Of a DNA stretch of 64,000 bases, positions 34,501 through 48,100 are shown piece by piece. The stretch covers positions 64,024,254-64,088,253 of the forward strand of contig OZ038488.1 in assembly GCA_964036315.1 (NCBI GenBank), read 5' to 3'. The translations under genes and the position numbers were made by a program. Below the pieces are notes generated by a model that had not been told where the DNA came from, searched no databases, and saw only the letters and a list, made by a program, of their open reading frames with translations. Source of the stretch: Acanthosepion esculentum. Lineage: Eukaryota; Mollusca; Cephalopoda; Sepiida; Sepiidae. Numbering within the stretch: position 1 is the stretch's first letter; every line of letters starts with the position of its first letter.

Positions 34501-35384
34501 AAAGTCACAAATCTGAGGTGTGGCAAAAGAAAGTCACAAATCTGAGGTGTGGCAAAAGAAAGTCACAAATCTGAGGTGTGGCAAAAGAAAGTCACAAATC
34601 CTGTGTGTGGCAAAGCAGCTGCAAATATGAACCGTAGCAAAATGAACAGTTGCAATTCCAAAGTGTAGCAAAACAAACCATCACAAATCCATGGTGTAAC
34701 AAGACAAACCATCGCAAATCCATGGTGTAACTAAACAAACTATCGCAAATCCAAGGTGTAGTAAATCAAACCATCGCAAATCCAAGGTGTAACTAAACAA
34801 ATCCAAGGTGTAGTAAATCAAACCATCACAAATTCAAGGTGTAACTAAACAAACTATCACAAATCCAAGGTGTAGTAAAACAAACCATCGCAAATCCAAG
34901 GTGTAGTAAAACAAACCATCGCAAATCCAAGGTGTAACTAAACAAACCATCGCAAATCCAAGGTGTAGTAAAACAAACCATCACAAATCCGAGGTGTCAC
35001 AACTCAGAATAGTGCTCTTTGAAAAATCAACACCAACCGAGCCATCTTGGTTGCTAAAAAACATTGGTCCTATATATCTGTAGCCAGAGTTAGAGATCAG
35101 CTGTGATTCACTGATGACAAAGCATCACTATTCTCATCTAAATTAGAACAGCATTTGCCATGCAACTTTAGTTTCTCAACTCTATGTTGAGAGAGCACCT
35201 TTTTAAAATAGCCAATTATCCAGAATACAACTCTTGGCTACACCAGACACACCTTAGTCAAGGTCTTTTTTATGTGTTGGTCTGGTTCAATTCTACAGCA
35301 CTGATAAATGGTGAGACAAGCTGAAATAAAAAAACAAAAACAAAAAAAACACCACCTTGTCCCTTGTTCAACTGAGGTGATTTA

Positions 35385-35415
<31 letters not shown>

Positions 35416-38400
35416 GGAAAACTTGTTCTTTGTTCAATAAAAATGGTTTTGAAATAAGAAAATCTTGACCCTCCCTTTTTTTTTTTTCAACATATTTCCT
35501 TTACGTAAATAAAGTAAAGAACTATGACTATACTCCTACCTTGATACGCTTCATCACTCCAAGTACCATTTCAACCAGAGAACCAGCATTTCCGGTGTGA
35601 ATTTCCATGAAATACTGCTTGGTTTCATTACTGCTTTTTTGGATTCCTATTGTTACCTCTCCCCAGTCAGTTGTATCAAGAATCACAGATGTCCCAGAGA
35701 TTTCTTGACAACCAGAAATCTTCATTTGGCATAACAAGTATTTTAAAAGACAGGACCTGTGTGTAACATCTGTCAAAGAGAGAAAGAATCAACGACACTC
35801 AAAGCATAGAAAGCATTGCTTAATATAAGACAAGGTCAAATGTAAGAAGCACCAATGAAAACAGTAATTGCCTGTGATTAATTCAAATATACGCTCTTAA
35901 GTAGGCACCGGAGGGAGTCGTCAGTGATGTAAATTGACTTGGTTCATCAGGGAGTTTTGGGTCTTTGAACATCATACACCCTATCGCCAAGTCGACCCAA
36001 TCAGTGGAAATCAATCCCCGATTCCCCCTTGCAATCAAACGCTAGCAGACACTCTTGCCTTTTTAATGAATTAGACAAAAATAGACCACGTTTTCCACAC
36101 ACCAAATTGGATGTTTGTAACAACCAATCCACTGCATGAACTGTCTTAATTGTGCCACAGCGGGGACTGGCTTCTTTTCTTTATTTTTTTTTTCAGTAGA
36201 TAGCAGCTTCGATGGATAACCGAGGAGGTAATTTAACATTCTTAAATTTAACCCTTTTTGTTATTTCTTAAGTATGGTTTGGTGCCTTACTCTAAATATT
36301 TACGTTTTTGTGAGATTAGTAACTTTTTTGTCATGATACCTGCATTTATTCACTAGCTTCATAAAACACAAGGGCTAATGTGTGGAGCAGTTAAATAGAA
36401 TTATCAAGGCTATTTTACTAACAACTAATTCATGGTGAGCTCCACATGGATGTGTGCATGTGTGTTTTTGTTTAAAAAAAAACGTATATTTGACATAGTT
36501 TAACCTTCGTGCCCACAAAAAAAATGATGAAATTGAAAGTGAATGTATAGATTTTCTTTGTTCTTGAGAATTTACAACAAAAATGCTAAATATTTATTTA
36601 TATGACACTGATGTTGAAAGTGGTTAAATGTTAATTATGAGAAGAAAACAGTTAAGCCTAAAATGGAATATAAGCTGAAAGATAGAGAGAGAAAGAAAGG
36701 GTGGAGACATTTTTCTTGATGTATATGGGGCTGTCTGGATTTCTTCTCTCCTAAAGTTGATTTTTTTTTTTATCTATCAAGAGTCTGGCATGTGGATGAA
36801 AACTGACTTGAAAATAATTTTGTCTCTCACTCAGAAATTTAAATGAGAACAAATTTTTTTTTTCTGAGAGTCAAATGTACAATAGGACAGAAGTTATGAA
36901 AACAAGTCCTGTCAACAGTGATCTGATTTATATTTTCACTGTACAGGGATAAGTCTAGGAATTGAAAAATAATTTTTATCTGTTCCTTGAGGAATTAAAA
37001 AACACATATTAATGAGGAGATAGACAGGGCTTATATTTTCATTGACAAAAACGAATTGGGAACTTTGGGAAATTTAAACAAAGAACAAAACCTTTTCAAG
37101 GGTCAAAGTTATGAAAACAGGTTGTCGTTGACAAGCAAGTGATCTGGCCTATATTTTCACTAGACAAAGATAAGTCCAGGAATGGAGAAATAATTTTATC
37201 TCATCCTTGAGGAATCAAGAGAATTAAAATTAATGTCTAGAATAAAAATACGCCCTTTTGCCCACACACTTTAAAATTTAGATTTGTCATAAAAACAATT
37301 ATGCCTGTCCTGGGAATGAGGCCAAGGTTGAAGGGAAGGAATGATGAAGAGGGAGAATTTAGCACTACCTGTATGGAGTGATGGTATGAGATGTAAAGTG
37401 GAGAAGGTTGGAGTTGAAGGAAGGCGCAATCCCTTTAACTACTCTCAAGAAGGTGGATAATGCCCCAATTTTGGAAAGTTGATTAAGAAAGCAAAAATGC
37501 TGGTTTTCAGCCAAAGTGTATATAAGCAGATAGCTTGGAGAGCTTGAAGACTTGTGCTGTAAATTCCACATCAAATGCCTCTGGAATCCATGTCAGCTTC
37601 CACCAGATCTGACTCTGAAGAACTTAGAAACCAAAACTTTAGACAAGGCCCTGTGTCACTGTAGAGATTGATGTGGGAAGGGTTAATTTTTGTTGTACCA
37701 AGAACTATACAAGCCAAATGAAGATTGACCCAATGAATCTTTCATTTTTATTTTTTGCTGTGAATATATTTCTTCTCTTAATATAGCGCCCATCACAGCT
37801 CAAACCAGCACTTCGATTACTACAACATTCAATCTTACACTGCTCTAAGATCAAGAACACAACATAGCAGTTAGTGTGGATCAAAGCAGCCAGCAACCAG
37901 CTTGTACCAGCATCAGTATTGACCAGCACAGAGTTAGCCTTGTGGGTAAAACGTCATCCTAAGACCCTGAAAACTGTACCACTAAACGTAGTTACACCAC
38001 CGGGTTTAGGCAGTGGTAAAAGTGTTATATATATTAATCGGTGTCCGAGACAAAAGATTTGATCCTGAATTGCTGACCAAGAACCAAGCCAGCAAGAAGA
38101 GAAGAAAAGTGCCCAGCTCAAACAGTCCCTGAAAAAAAGAAGAAAAGTACCCAGCTCAACCAAACCTGGAAAACAGAAGAAAAATACAAGGTAACCAAAA
38201 AAGTTCTGTACGTGTTTTTATTAGTCATTGAATGAAGTTGAAATATATACGAAATGCGTGTAGCAATTGATTTCAAATTCGGACAGCCGGAAGTAGGAAC
38301 ATCAGGCGTTATAAAAAACACGCGCACTGAGAAGGATGGAAGTGTCTAGAGATCTCGTTCGGGACTGTTTGCTTTACGACTTCAAAGTGGGCTTATCAGC

Positions 38401-39594
38401 AGCTGCATCCTCACCGCATATAGTGGGATAGTGCTGTGGATGAACGTACTGCAAGGCGTTGGTTTCGAAAATTCAATTCAGGAGATTTGTCTCTCCATGA
38501 TGAGCCTCGCAGTGGACGACCACAGGTCTTGAATGTCGGAGTCCTGAAGGCGGCCATTGAAGAGGACAGTCGTCTAATGTGTGGTGAACTTGCAAGACAG
38601 TTCAACGTTTCCGATGAAACAGACTTCACCTGCACCGCCTAGGTAAGACATACAAACTGAGCAAGTGGGTTCTGCAAACGCTGTTGGAGGTCCACAAGGG
38701 ACAACGAGTGGCAGCCTGTGTATCGCTGCTTTCTTGCCATCCTTATTCAATCAAGTGCTTACCAGTGATGAAAAGTGGGTTCTGTACGAAACTCCCAAGC
38801 GTTCCAGACATTGGTTGTCTCCTCAGGATGCTGTCCCTCACACCGCAAGACCGCCTATGCACCCACGCAAGATTATACTCTGTGTCTGGTGGACAGGTCA
38901 TCAAGTGGTTCATTATGAACTGCTACCAACGGGCCAAACAGTCACTGGAGACCTATACTCGCAGTAATTGAAATGTGTGCAACAGGCATTGTGCCAGAAG
39001 GAGCCAGTACTGGTGAATCGCAAAAGTGTGCTTTTCCTCCATGACAATGCCAGGGATACCATACAGCAACTTGGGTGGGAGACTTTGTGCCATCCACCTT
39101 ATGCGCCATTCGATTACCACCTCTTCCAGTCCCTGGATAATCATCTTTGTGGGAAATCCTTCACCAAGGAAGCAGACTTGCGCAAAGCCCTCACAGACTT
39201 CTTTGCATCAAAACCCCTCTGAGTTCTACCGCAAGGGCATTGAACAGCTGGCGACACATTGGCGATTACTTCAAAGACTAAATATAAGTTAAACATACTG
39301 TGAAATGTTTTTTTTTCCTTTAAAAACGGACAGAACTTTTTTGGTTCCCTTGTAAAAGAATAAAAAGAGGACAATTTGTTACGAGAGTAAGAAGCAATGG
39401 ACTCTAGTCAACTGACTACAAAAACAGAATTCGCCAGTTTCACCATTTGCTTTAGTGAAGGTGCTTAATGGCCACTATTCATGTAAAATTTCTTCATCTG
39501 TCAGCACTTGGCTGGCAATAAATTATCTAATCACAGATTTTCTTGACATTTTTAGAAAAATTAGCAACAATTTAAAAAATGTTCATCATAACTG

Positions 39595-39644
<50 letters not shown>

Positions 39645-42600
39645 TAATATTTTATTTAATACTTATCATTTTTAATCTTATTTTTTCATTATTAATATTC
39701 TGTTTATGAATACCGACACTTATAAAACTGTTTGCCTTAAAAGCATTATCATTCATTGCTAAAAATTTTTGTTGTAAAATAGAATTATTAGTTTTTACTT
39801 GTGTATCCATGGCAATTGTTACAAAATTTTAATAGTGAGATATAATGAAACAAAAGTCTTAAAACCATGTATTGAGATTAAATAAAGTGGACAAAGAATT
39901 CACAACTAAAATAGAGGCCAATGAACCATTTAATTAATCTGTTCGCTTTATATTTTCTAGATGTTCTATGGCATCTATGATTCCTTGATTACTCCTAGTT
40001 TTATATAAAATCGCCTTTTGCCCAATAACTTTTCATATAAAAATTTTTTATGTGTTTAATATAACAGTGTAATGGAATTATATCTTGGAAGAAAAAGATT
40101 AGCAACAGAACAACAAAGACTGATGACAAAGCCTATTTCAAGACCAAGTTGAAACAAGACAATCACTTAATAGACAAAAGGTATATGAGTGCCTCACATA
40201 AAAGGCTTGAACAGATAAGACTGCAATCTGAACAATGTTGGAATAAAGAAAGTGATTAATTAAACAGTTCATTTTGTTCGGGAACTAATTTTGTCTAAAT
40301 GCAGATATTTTATTTGTATAGATTATTAAAATGACTAATCACTCATTAATTTACATTGATTTACCTCCCTTCTCACTACAGCTGGAATAGGAAATATATG
40401 AGTAAATACACAGTGATAATTATTATATGGTTTGATTACTAGTTGTATACCATTTTATTCTTGATTTTTTGGTGAAGCATTTCACTATTATTATTACATT
40501 TATTTCATAATATTGTTGCTTTTTTAACCAAATCATTACTATTTTCTTTCTACTAATCCATCTTATTACTGATTTTCAGATGAATCTTTTTCACTATTAT
40601 TATTTTATTACAAGTTTTATGATATCTTATTACTGCTTTTTAGAGGAAGCATTTTCACTAGTGTTATTTTACTACTAGTTGTGTTATATCTGATTATTTT
40701 TGCTTTTTAGATGCAACCTTTTCACTATTATCATTTTATTTTATATCAAGGCTTGAACACTGACCTCTGACACCAGAAAACATGTTACTGTCTCAGCCAC
40801 AAGGCAGACCATAAACTCCTGCTGTTCTTATGTAACATCATTTACTCTCGGATAAACAAAAAAAAAGTTAAATTAGCAGAATAATATTTAATAAATCCAC
40901 AGTAAAAAATTGACAGCAACATTTTGATTGTCTTGAAAAGACAAAGTATAAACACAGACAATAAGCTACTAAAAATATCTGTCTTACCGTGACATGTATG
41001 ATCAAAGAGAATTGCCGATAAATAATCTGGAATCAAAATTTTGTACATATGCTTTTCCTGCAAATTTCCTGTGACATGCATCGGTATATCTTCGAATGCC
41101 AAATACACTGGCCTCTTTCGGGCTATAGTATCAATAACTGAAGACACTGGAGGGAAGTGTTTATTTTCTGGGCACAAACCAACTTCACCCTTCAGTGAGT
41201 CTTTACAAATCAGAAAGTCAAGGAAATCAGTTTGGTTTTCAAAGACACAAATCATAAGTCCTTGGTCCTCAAGAGCTTTGAATTGCTCACTATGAAATGT
41301 AGAAGAATACAAGCCAAGATGTAAATTCAAAACAAGCCAAGCTCTAACTGACACTCTTGTGTCAGATGGAATTATGAGCTTTGGGACTATGGATACCTTG
41401 AGAGTTTCTCCAGGCTGAAGCCCTTGTTTGAGGTGTACAGACTTAAAATTAGCTCGATGCATCATTTCTTCAGTTGCAGGAGAAATTTGGCAAGTTTCAA
41501 CAAGCAATGACCAATCAGAAGAAAGAACAATCTTGGAGCTTGTCACCTGAAAACAGAGGGTAGTGAATCCATTAATGCGCTTAACAGTGACAGAACATTG
41601 CAGATGTCGGTTGACATTCACGGAACCAGGAGTATTTAAGTAAAGATGGCTGGCTAGAGCCAACTGAGACAGAATATGTGACTGACGTTTAATGTTAGGG
41701 TTGATCTGGTCCATTTTTCTAGTGATGTTATCCACTTTGGCCAGAAGATCTGGAATTGTGTTCTTTGGAGAGACAACTGGTTCATTGGTACCAAATCCAT
41801 CATTTGACTTGGGAAGGGAATAAAATCGCCCATTTTCTGATTGACACAATAGAAAAGTTTCATCTGAAAAGGTAAAAACAAAGACAAAATTATATATAAA
41901 AAATGTGTTAAATGAAAAATATTTTGTTTAATATATATGAGTTGGGGGTGGGGGGGCAAATGTAAATCAAATATGGATCAGAATCCAACAGAATCAGATA
42001 AAGAACAAATATGAAACATTTATCAATCTAACATGTTTCACTTTTGTTAAAATGTTTCATCAGAGAATAAGATATGGAGAAAAAGAAGAAATTCTGGTAT
42101 TTTTACTTTTGTGTTGTTTCATTTTCAATGGTAAATCAGGTTTCACATGCATTTGACTTGTTAAACATTAGTATAATTTGTGGCATTCAAGGAGAGATGA
42201 TGCATCCATTCGATATAATACGCATGTTTAAGCAAAACATCAAAATGTAAAAATAACAGATATTTTGTTATTTCCAGTTTTGAGTTGAGGATTTTTCATT
42301 ACTTACATTTGGACTAACATCCTCATCTTTATTGTTGCTATGACCTGATTGCTTTTGTGAGAAATTTAGGAATGAGAAGTTATTATAATCATTATTATTT
42401 TTTTGATGAATAATGAATTTTTACAAGAATTGTTTTCATTATTTTATTAAATTTTAATTAGAATAATTTATAGTTTTAAATCTTTTAAAATTCTGTACTA
42501 ATTTGCACAAGTTAGGTGATATTGTTTTTAAATTACAATTATATTTACTAATCATAAATGGGGAAAGCTTACTACAATTCAGTGAACCTCAGTATCTTAA

Positions 42601-44435
42601 AAAGAATTTTGAATTTTTCTTGTGGGTGTATAAATGTGTCGATTTAGAATTATTCTAATTAAAATTTAATAAAAAAATGAAAACAATTCTTGTAAAAATT
42701 CATTATTCATCAAAAAAATTATTTTTCTTCAGACAAGTGTCCATAATATATCTTATTAATAAAAGCAATTAAAGGCTTTTCAAATTAAATAATGTTTTAG
42801 TTTTATTGCATTTTTTATTTTATGATTCAGAGCAGATTTTCAGTAACAAAAAAAAAATGTAATTTTAAATTCTCCAAGGACTTCTGTTTATAACTAATAT
42901 AAACATTAAGATCTACAAAAATGAATTTCTTGAAATTTCATTAAATTAAATAAGTGGCACTAACAGATGTAAAAAAAATGTTTTTAACAAGATTTTCTGA
43001 TAAAGAAACATTTTTAAAATAATTTAATTCATAAGTACTAAAACTTACATTAACATTTGACAATTATTTGATTTTGCAAGAATTACTAAATCAGTTTCTT
43101 TTTCAGCATAAAAAGATCTTAACATTACCTATATTAATTTATGGTCATCTGCTGATGCAAGAAAAACAAAATTTTTAACCAAAATTTCAAACGTTCTAAA
43201 GAGAATCAAAAAAATATAATTTAATAATTGAAAAGTCCTTTCCTTTTAATAATAAAGATTTTAATGATAAAACTGTTTTTATTAAGTTTGGGGCATTTTT
43301 TTCATCATGGTATAATCATTTTTTTTAGCGAATCTAGAGTAAAAGTTTGCTATATTAATACTAGGGTGTTGAATAAAAGTCAGAATTAATCAGTCAGTGT
43401 CAGCATAGTATAAAACACTTATTGTGCTACCTGCCACCTGACTAGTGTCCACCCCTCCCTTTTTTTTTTTCAGTTAGTGTAATCTACCCAAGCTAGCTAG
43501 GCTCATCCATGGGTTTTTTGCTTTGCTTATTCTTTTTTTCCCCTGAAAGGACAATTGATATACATGGGTTTTTCCTTACTATGATGCAATAGGTTAGGTC
43601 ATATGACAGCAACTGGGTATAAATATTTGGTCACTCCTACTTTCATCTACCTTCTAGTCATATGAAGATCACTAAAGCATGAAAATGAAGTAATGACTCA
43701 AGAGTGTTGAGGGTTGATGTGAAGCATTTTTTGCTGTCTGGATAGCATAGGCATTGAAAACTTTAATTTACTGTTTAGGTGGGTGTTTGATATTTGGTCT
43801 TTTTTTTTTTTTTCTTAATTTGATATTTTCTCTTGTCTAAGGCTTTAAGTTTTTGACAGGTACTATTTTTGTATATATATTTTATTAATTCAAATGTTAT
43901 TTTTAGTGGATACCTGTATTTGGGTAAACAGTTCATTAAATGTGCTTGCCAGCAGATTTCGAACCTGCATCCCCCTTTGCATATATGTATTTATTACTTC
44001 TTTTGAAATCTTGTTACTCAATTGAGCACTCTAGAGAAAGGATAGTTTTAAAAACAGTGGCTGCTGCTATTAACACATCGCTCTTCGATTACGAATTGAG
44101 CCCTCTTGGCTACTCTGCGTTTGTATACATCTCATATATAATACATTATAATTCCCCTTTCTCTGCTTGAAACAATCGGATGTCTAGCTAAACTGATGAG
44201 CTGTGATATAGTGAAACAGGCTTGTATGTGGATGACTATATAAAATATATAGGAAAAAGAGGTTGACAAAGCATCTAGAGTCTAAAAATATTTATTTACA
44301 TAAACTTTACTGATTTCCTAGTCCTATGATTTTCAAAAGTTAAATTGAAATGGAGAAACTCTTCATCTTTTGAAAACTGGTAAAGTTACTTTAAATTCTT
44401 AAAGATTCCAGTTACATTTTCAACTTCTTTTACGT

Positions 44436-44468
<33 letters not shown>

Positions 44469-45071
44469 TACAGTTCAAAAGTTTGAAGCGAGAATTAACA
44501 TGGGATGAACTAGACAGAAGAATGGAAAAAAAATGTAAAAGTAATCTTAGAGTCATTGAAAAAAGAATGAAATCAATTATCAAACTTACACTTTGAGAAA
44601 CTTTTGTGACAAATCCAAAAAATATGTGCTGCAGTAATCAAGGCTAAAGGAGGATATTTTGATGAGAACAAAATTTAATCATAAAATGCTACTTTTTGTC
44701 ATAATAAAATTTATAATAAACAATCACATCTCAATTTTTTTTAACCCTGTATAATAATTTTGTCTTATTTAGAGTACAAAACAACTACTTTTGGGGCCAA
44801 TTTAAAAAATTACCAAGAGTGAGCTCAAACTTTTGAACTGTAGTGTATATATATATCTTATTCTTCAAGTAAAATTGAATTGAGTTCTATGAGCCGCTGG
44901 TTTTATTTCATATAGAAAAAAATGTTAAAATTCCCTTCCTTCCCTGTGAGAATGGCCTAGAGGTTAGAAATCTGATGTCAAATCAGTCAGGTTTCGATCC
45001 CGGTTTGAAGCAATAGCCAAACTGAGGAGCTGTGATACACCAAAACAGTCTGTCTGTGGAAGACTATACAT

Positions 45072-45125
<54 letters not shown>

Positions 45126-48100
45126 ATATCTATCTCAACCAGGAATGTAAATTCAGCTTACCAATTCCCACACTAATAACCATTACACAAACTGCACATG
45201 CTGTATATGTTGACATCAAATAAAAATAAGAGTAAATAAAAAATACCTTCTATAACAACTGAAGCCATGTTTTTGATTCTTGCAAGCTTCCTGCATACCT
45301 TCTCAGAGATTTCCAGTCTATCGCCATAACTAACTTCCACTTTTATAATGTTTTTGTGAGTTGCATAAAAGAACTGTGAAGCAGCATCTCCAACACAACA
45401 GGCCTTGGTTGGCCCATCTTTGAGGACTGTCTTCTGCATCACTTGGAAGTTGGTTTTAAAATTGGTTGGTGCAGAAAACAAGTAGCACTGACCACTCAAA
45501 GCACATACCAAAAGACCAGGGAATGTGGACACTGATTCCCTGAAACTGGTAAGCAATTGTGACACACTCAGCTGGTCAGTTGGATCTTCAGCCCCAAGGC
45601 TCTTGACCTCAAGAACAAAGATTTGGACAATAGGGGAATTTAAATCACAGAGTATGGATAAGTACCCATTGCTAGGACAAGACAAAGGCAACCACCTTTT
45701 CAGAGGTAGGTAATAGACATGTCCATCTGAAAGTGTCATTAGGATAATAGCAGAGTCCAGTATGCTTGTTTGGGTACCAAAGATGCTGTTAAAAACCAAA
45801 GGCTCAAGACAGAGGTTCCCTGAGCCTGAAAAACAGGCATTTGCTGAAGATGCAACAATGTACAAGGAAATGTCACAGAAATCTGGATTTGGTAAACAAA
45901 AGTCTGTTGAAAAGCAAGGTTCTTTTGGCCCATCATTGGTGGCGAGGTCCTTTTTGGCATAAATTTGTAAGATGCCAGATTTCTTTGTGCTTGTAGCAAT
46001 GGCAAGAATGTCTGTGTGTGCACAGATTGCAGCACCTTTGGGACCCACTTCAAAAATGGCATCTTTTGTTGAGATGTGGCTTGATGACTCGGTGTTAGAA
46101 GTAAAAGACGTATCAAGGAGGTCTTGGAAAAATTCCTCAAAGATGGCATTGTTTACCTGGGAGTTACTGGCACAAGCTTCAGAGGCCCTTTAAAATAGAA
46201 AATAAACATGCTGGTATAAATTCAGAGAATTTAACTCGTGTATAATGGATTTCAGATGTGACAGACTTTTTCACAGAACTGAACTTGGCAGATAAATTAC
46301 TGCATATTACTTTGCACATTTTTTTGCTTATAATAACCAATACTAGTAGTACCAATGAAAATTTCTCGGCTTTTCCATTTTAATTTTTGATGTATTATAA
46401 TACTTACAAGGTCCAGGACTACAAAATACCCTTGGAAATTCCCTTATCTTATTGCATTGTTAAATATTTGAGTTTAACAACTTTTAACCAAATATTGCAA
46501 TAACAATTATAAATGGGAATACAGCTTATTATTTTAAGAAGTAAGAGGATACAACTAAAAAAAATTGCAATTGACAAGTTTTTCTGTTCCAGTGGAGCAG
46601 ACTTTAAATGTATGAGAGCATTATTGCTCCTCCCTCTTTCTTTTTTCTCACTGAAACCAAATAGCATCTCTGATATGTCTTTCGATTATAAATATGAATA
46701 CAATTCATTATTTAAAGAAATGAAAAGATTTGCAATTGAATAGTTTTCCATTTCGATGAAGCAGACTTTAAACGCATGAGAGCATTGTCACCTGCTCTAT
46801 GTTCCCTTTCTTTCTTTTTTCTCACTGAAACCAAATAGTGTCTCTGATATGTCTTTTCCATCTTAATAAATTTTGTCCTTTTGTCTCTCCTAAACTTTGT
46901 TCTGCCATTCTTTCACTCAAAATCACTAAGTAGGTTATGCATTGCTTTCAATCTGTCCTGTGAGTATCAAATTTTCCAAGCCCTCTTTCCTCATTATATG
47001 CCCTAGAAATTTCAACTATCTCTTTAATTAAAAATGCTCTTTTTGTTTCCATTTTTTCTAAAACTTCATTGTTGCTCACATTTTTGGTCAATGGTATTCT
47101 CAGCATCTTTCTGTAGAACCACATTTCTGTTGCTTCAAGTCTGTTCATCTGCAAGGATATTGTCCAGCATTTGCTGCCATATAGGAGGACTGTTGTTACG
47201 TTTGCCTTGCTAATGTATATTTTGTTCCTGTGAAAGAAAATTCTTTTTTCTGATGACATTGTTTCAAAGTTGAAATTTTCCAAGCAGTTTTTTATATTTA
47301 TCATATATATTTGGAAGCGTCAAAGACAGAATTACATAAAATTGTTTTGATCTCTCACACTCTCACACCTGTGAAAATGTATCCAGCCAGAAGACTTTTT
47401 TTTTATATGCAATATCACTTCATGACATCTTCTTTCAGGATGTGGTGATCATGACTCTCCACAGTTTCCTGTCCTTTGTAGCCCTTAGTAAAGTTCGTCT
47501 TTTTGCTATCTCTCCTAAACACAAGCTCATTAGGTAGGTTACTTGCTACTTTCCTCTGCCTTTCTTGCATTCAATGTCCTGTGAGTGCTAAATTTTCCAA
47601 GCCCTCTTTCCTCATTAAATTTCAATTGTCTCTTTTATTATTAAGTATAAATGTCTTTTTTGTTTTCATTTTCTCTAAAACTCTATAACTGCCCACATGT
47701 TCAATCAATGGTATTCTTAGTATCCTTCTGTAAAACCACATTTCCGTTGCCTCAAGTCCCTTCTTCATCTGTGAGAAGATTGTCCAGCATTCACTGCCAC
47801 ATAGGACTGATATTACATAACAGTTAAAAACTCTTTTCTTTGTTTCTAACGAGATTTTCCTGTTTCTTAACACTTTGCTTAACTTTTGAAAGGTATCTTT
47901 TCCTATCCAAATGCAGCTTCAAATTTTGGTCTTGCACTTTCTGTCCTCAGCTAAAACACTTCCTAGATATTTAAATTTTTGTACTTGTTTGATTTTGGCA
48001 TCCCTAATTTGTAATACACATGTTAGGCTGTCTCTTTTGCTGATAGCCATATATTATATCTGCTTACAGTTGTTGTTCAGTCCTTTCATTTTGCTTTCTT

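Noticed and set aside
34255..35000. Regularly spaced repeats as a CRISPR array
   Set aside because: Units are contiguous with no unique spacers, in an animal genome. It is a minisatellite. The same reasoning excludes 50105-50690.
40842..40987. C-terminal extension of the FAAP100 exon 4 frame beyond the donor
   Set aside because: The frame runs on into AT-rich intron sequence. A GTAAGA donor at 40987 and a phase-matched exon 5 with clear FAAP100 similarity show that splicing ends the exon here.
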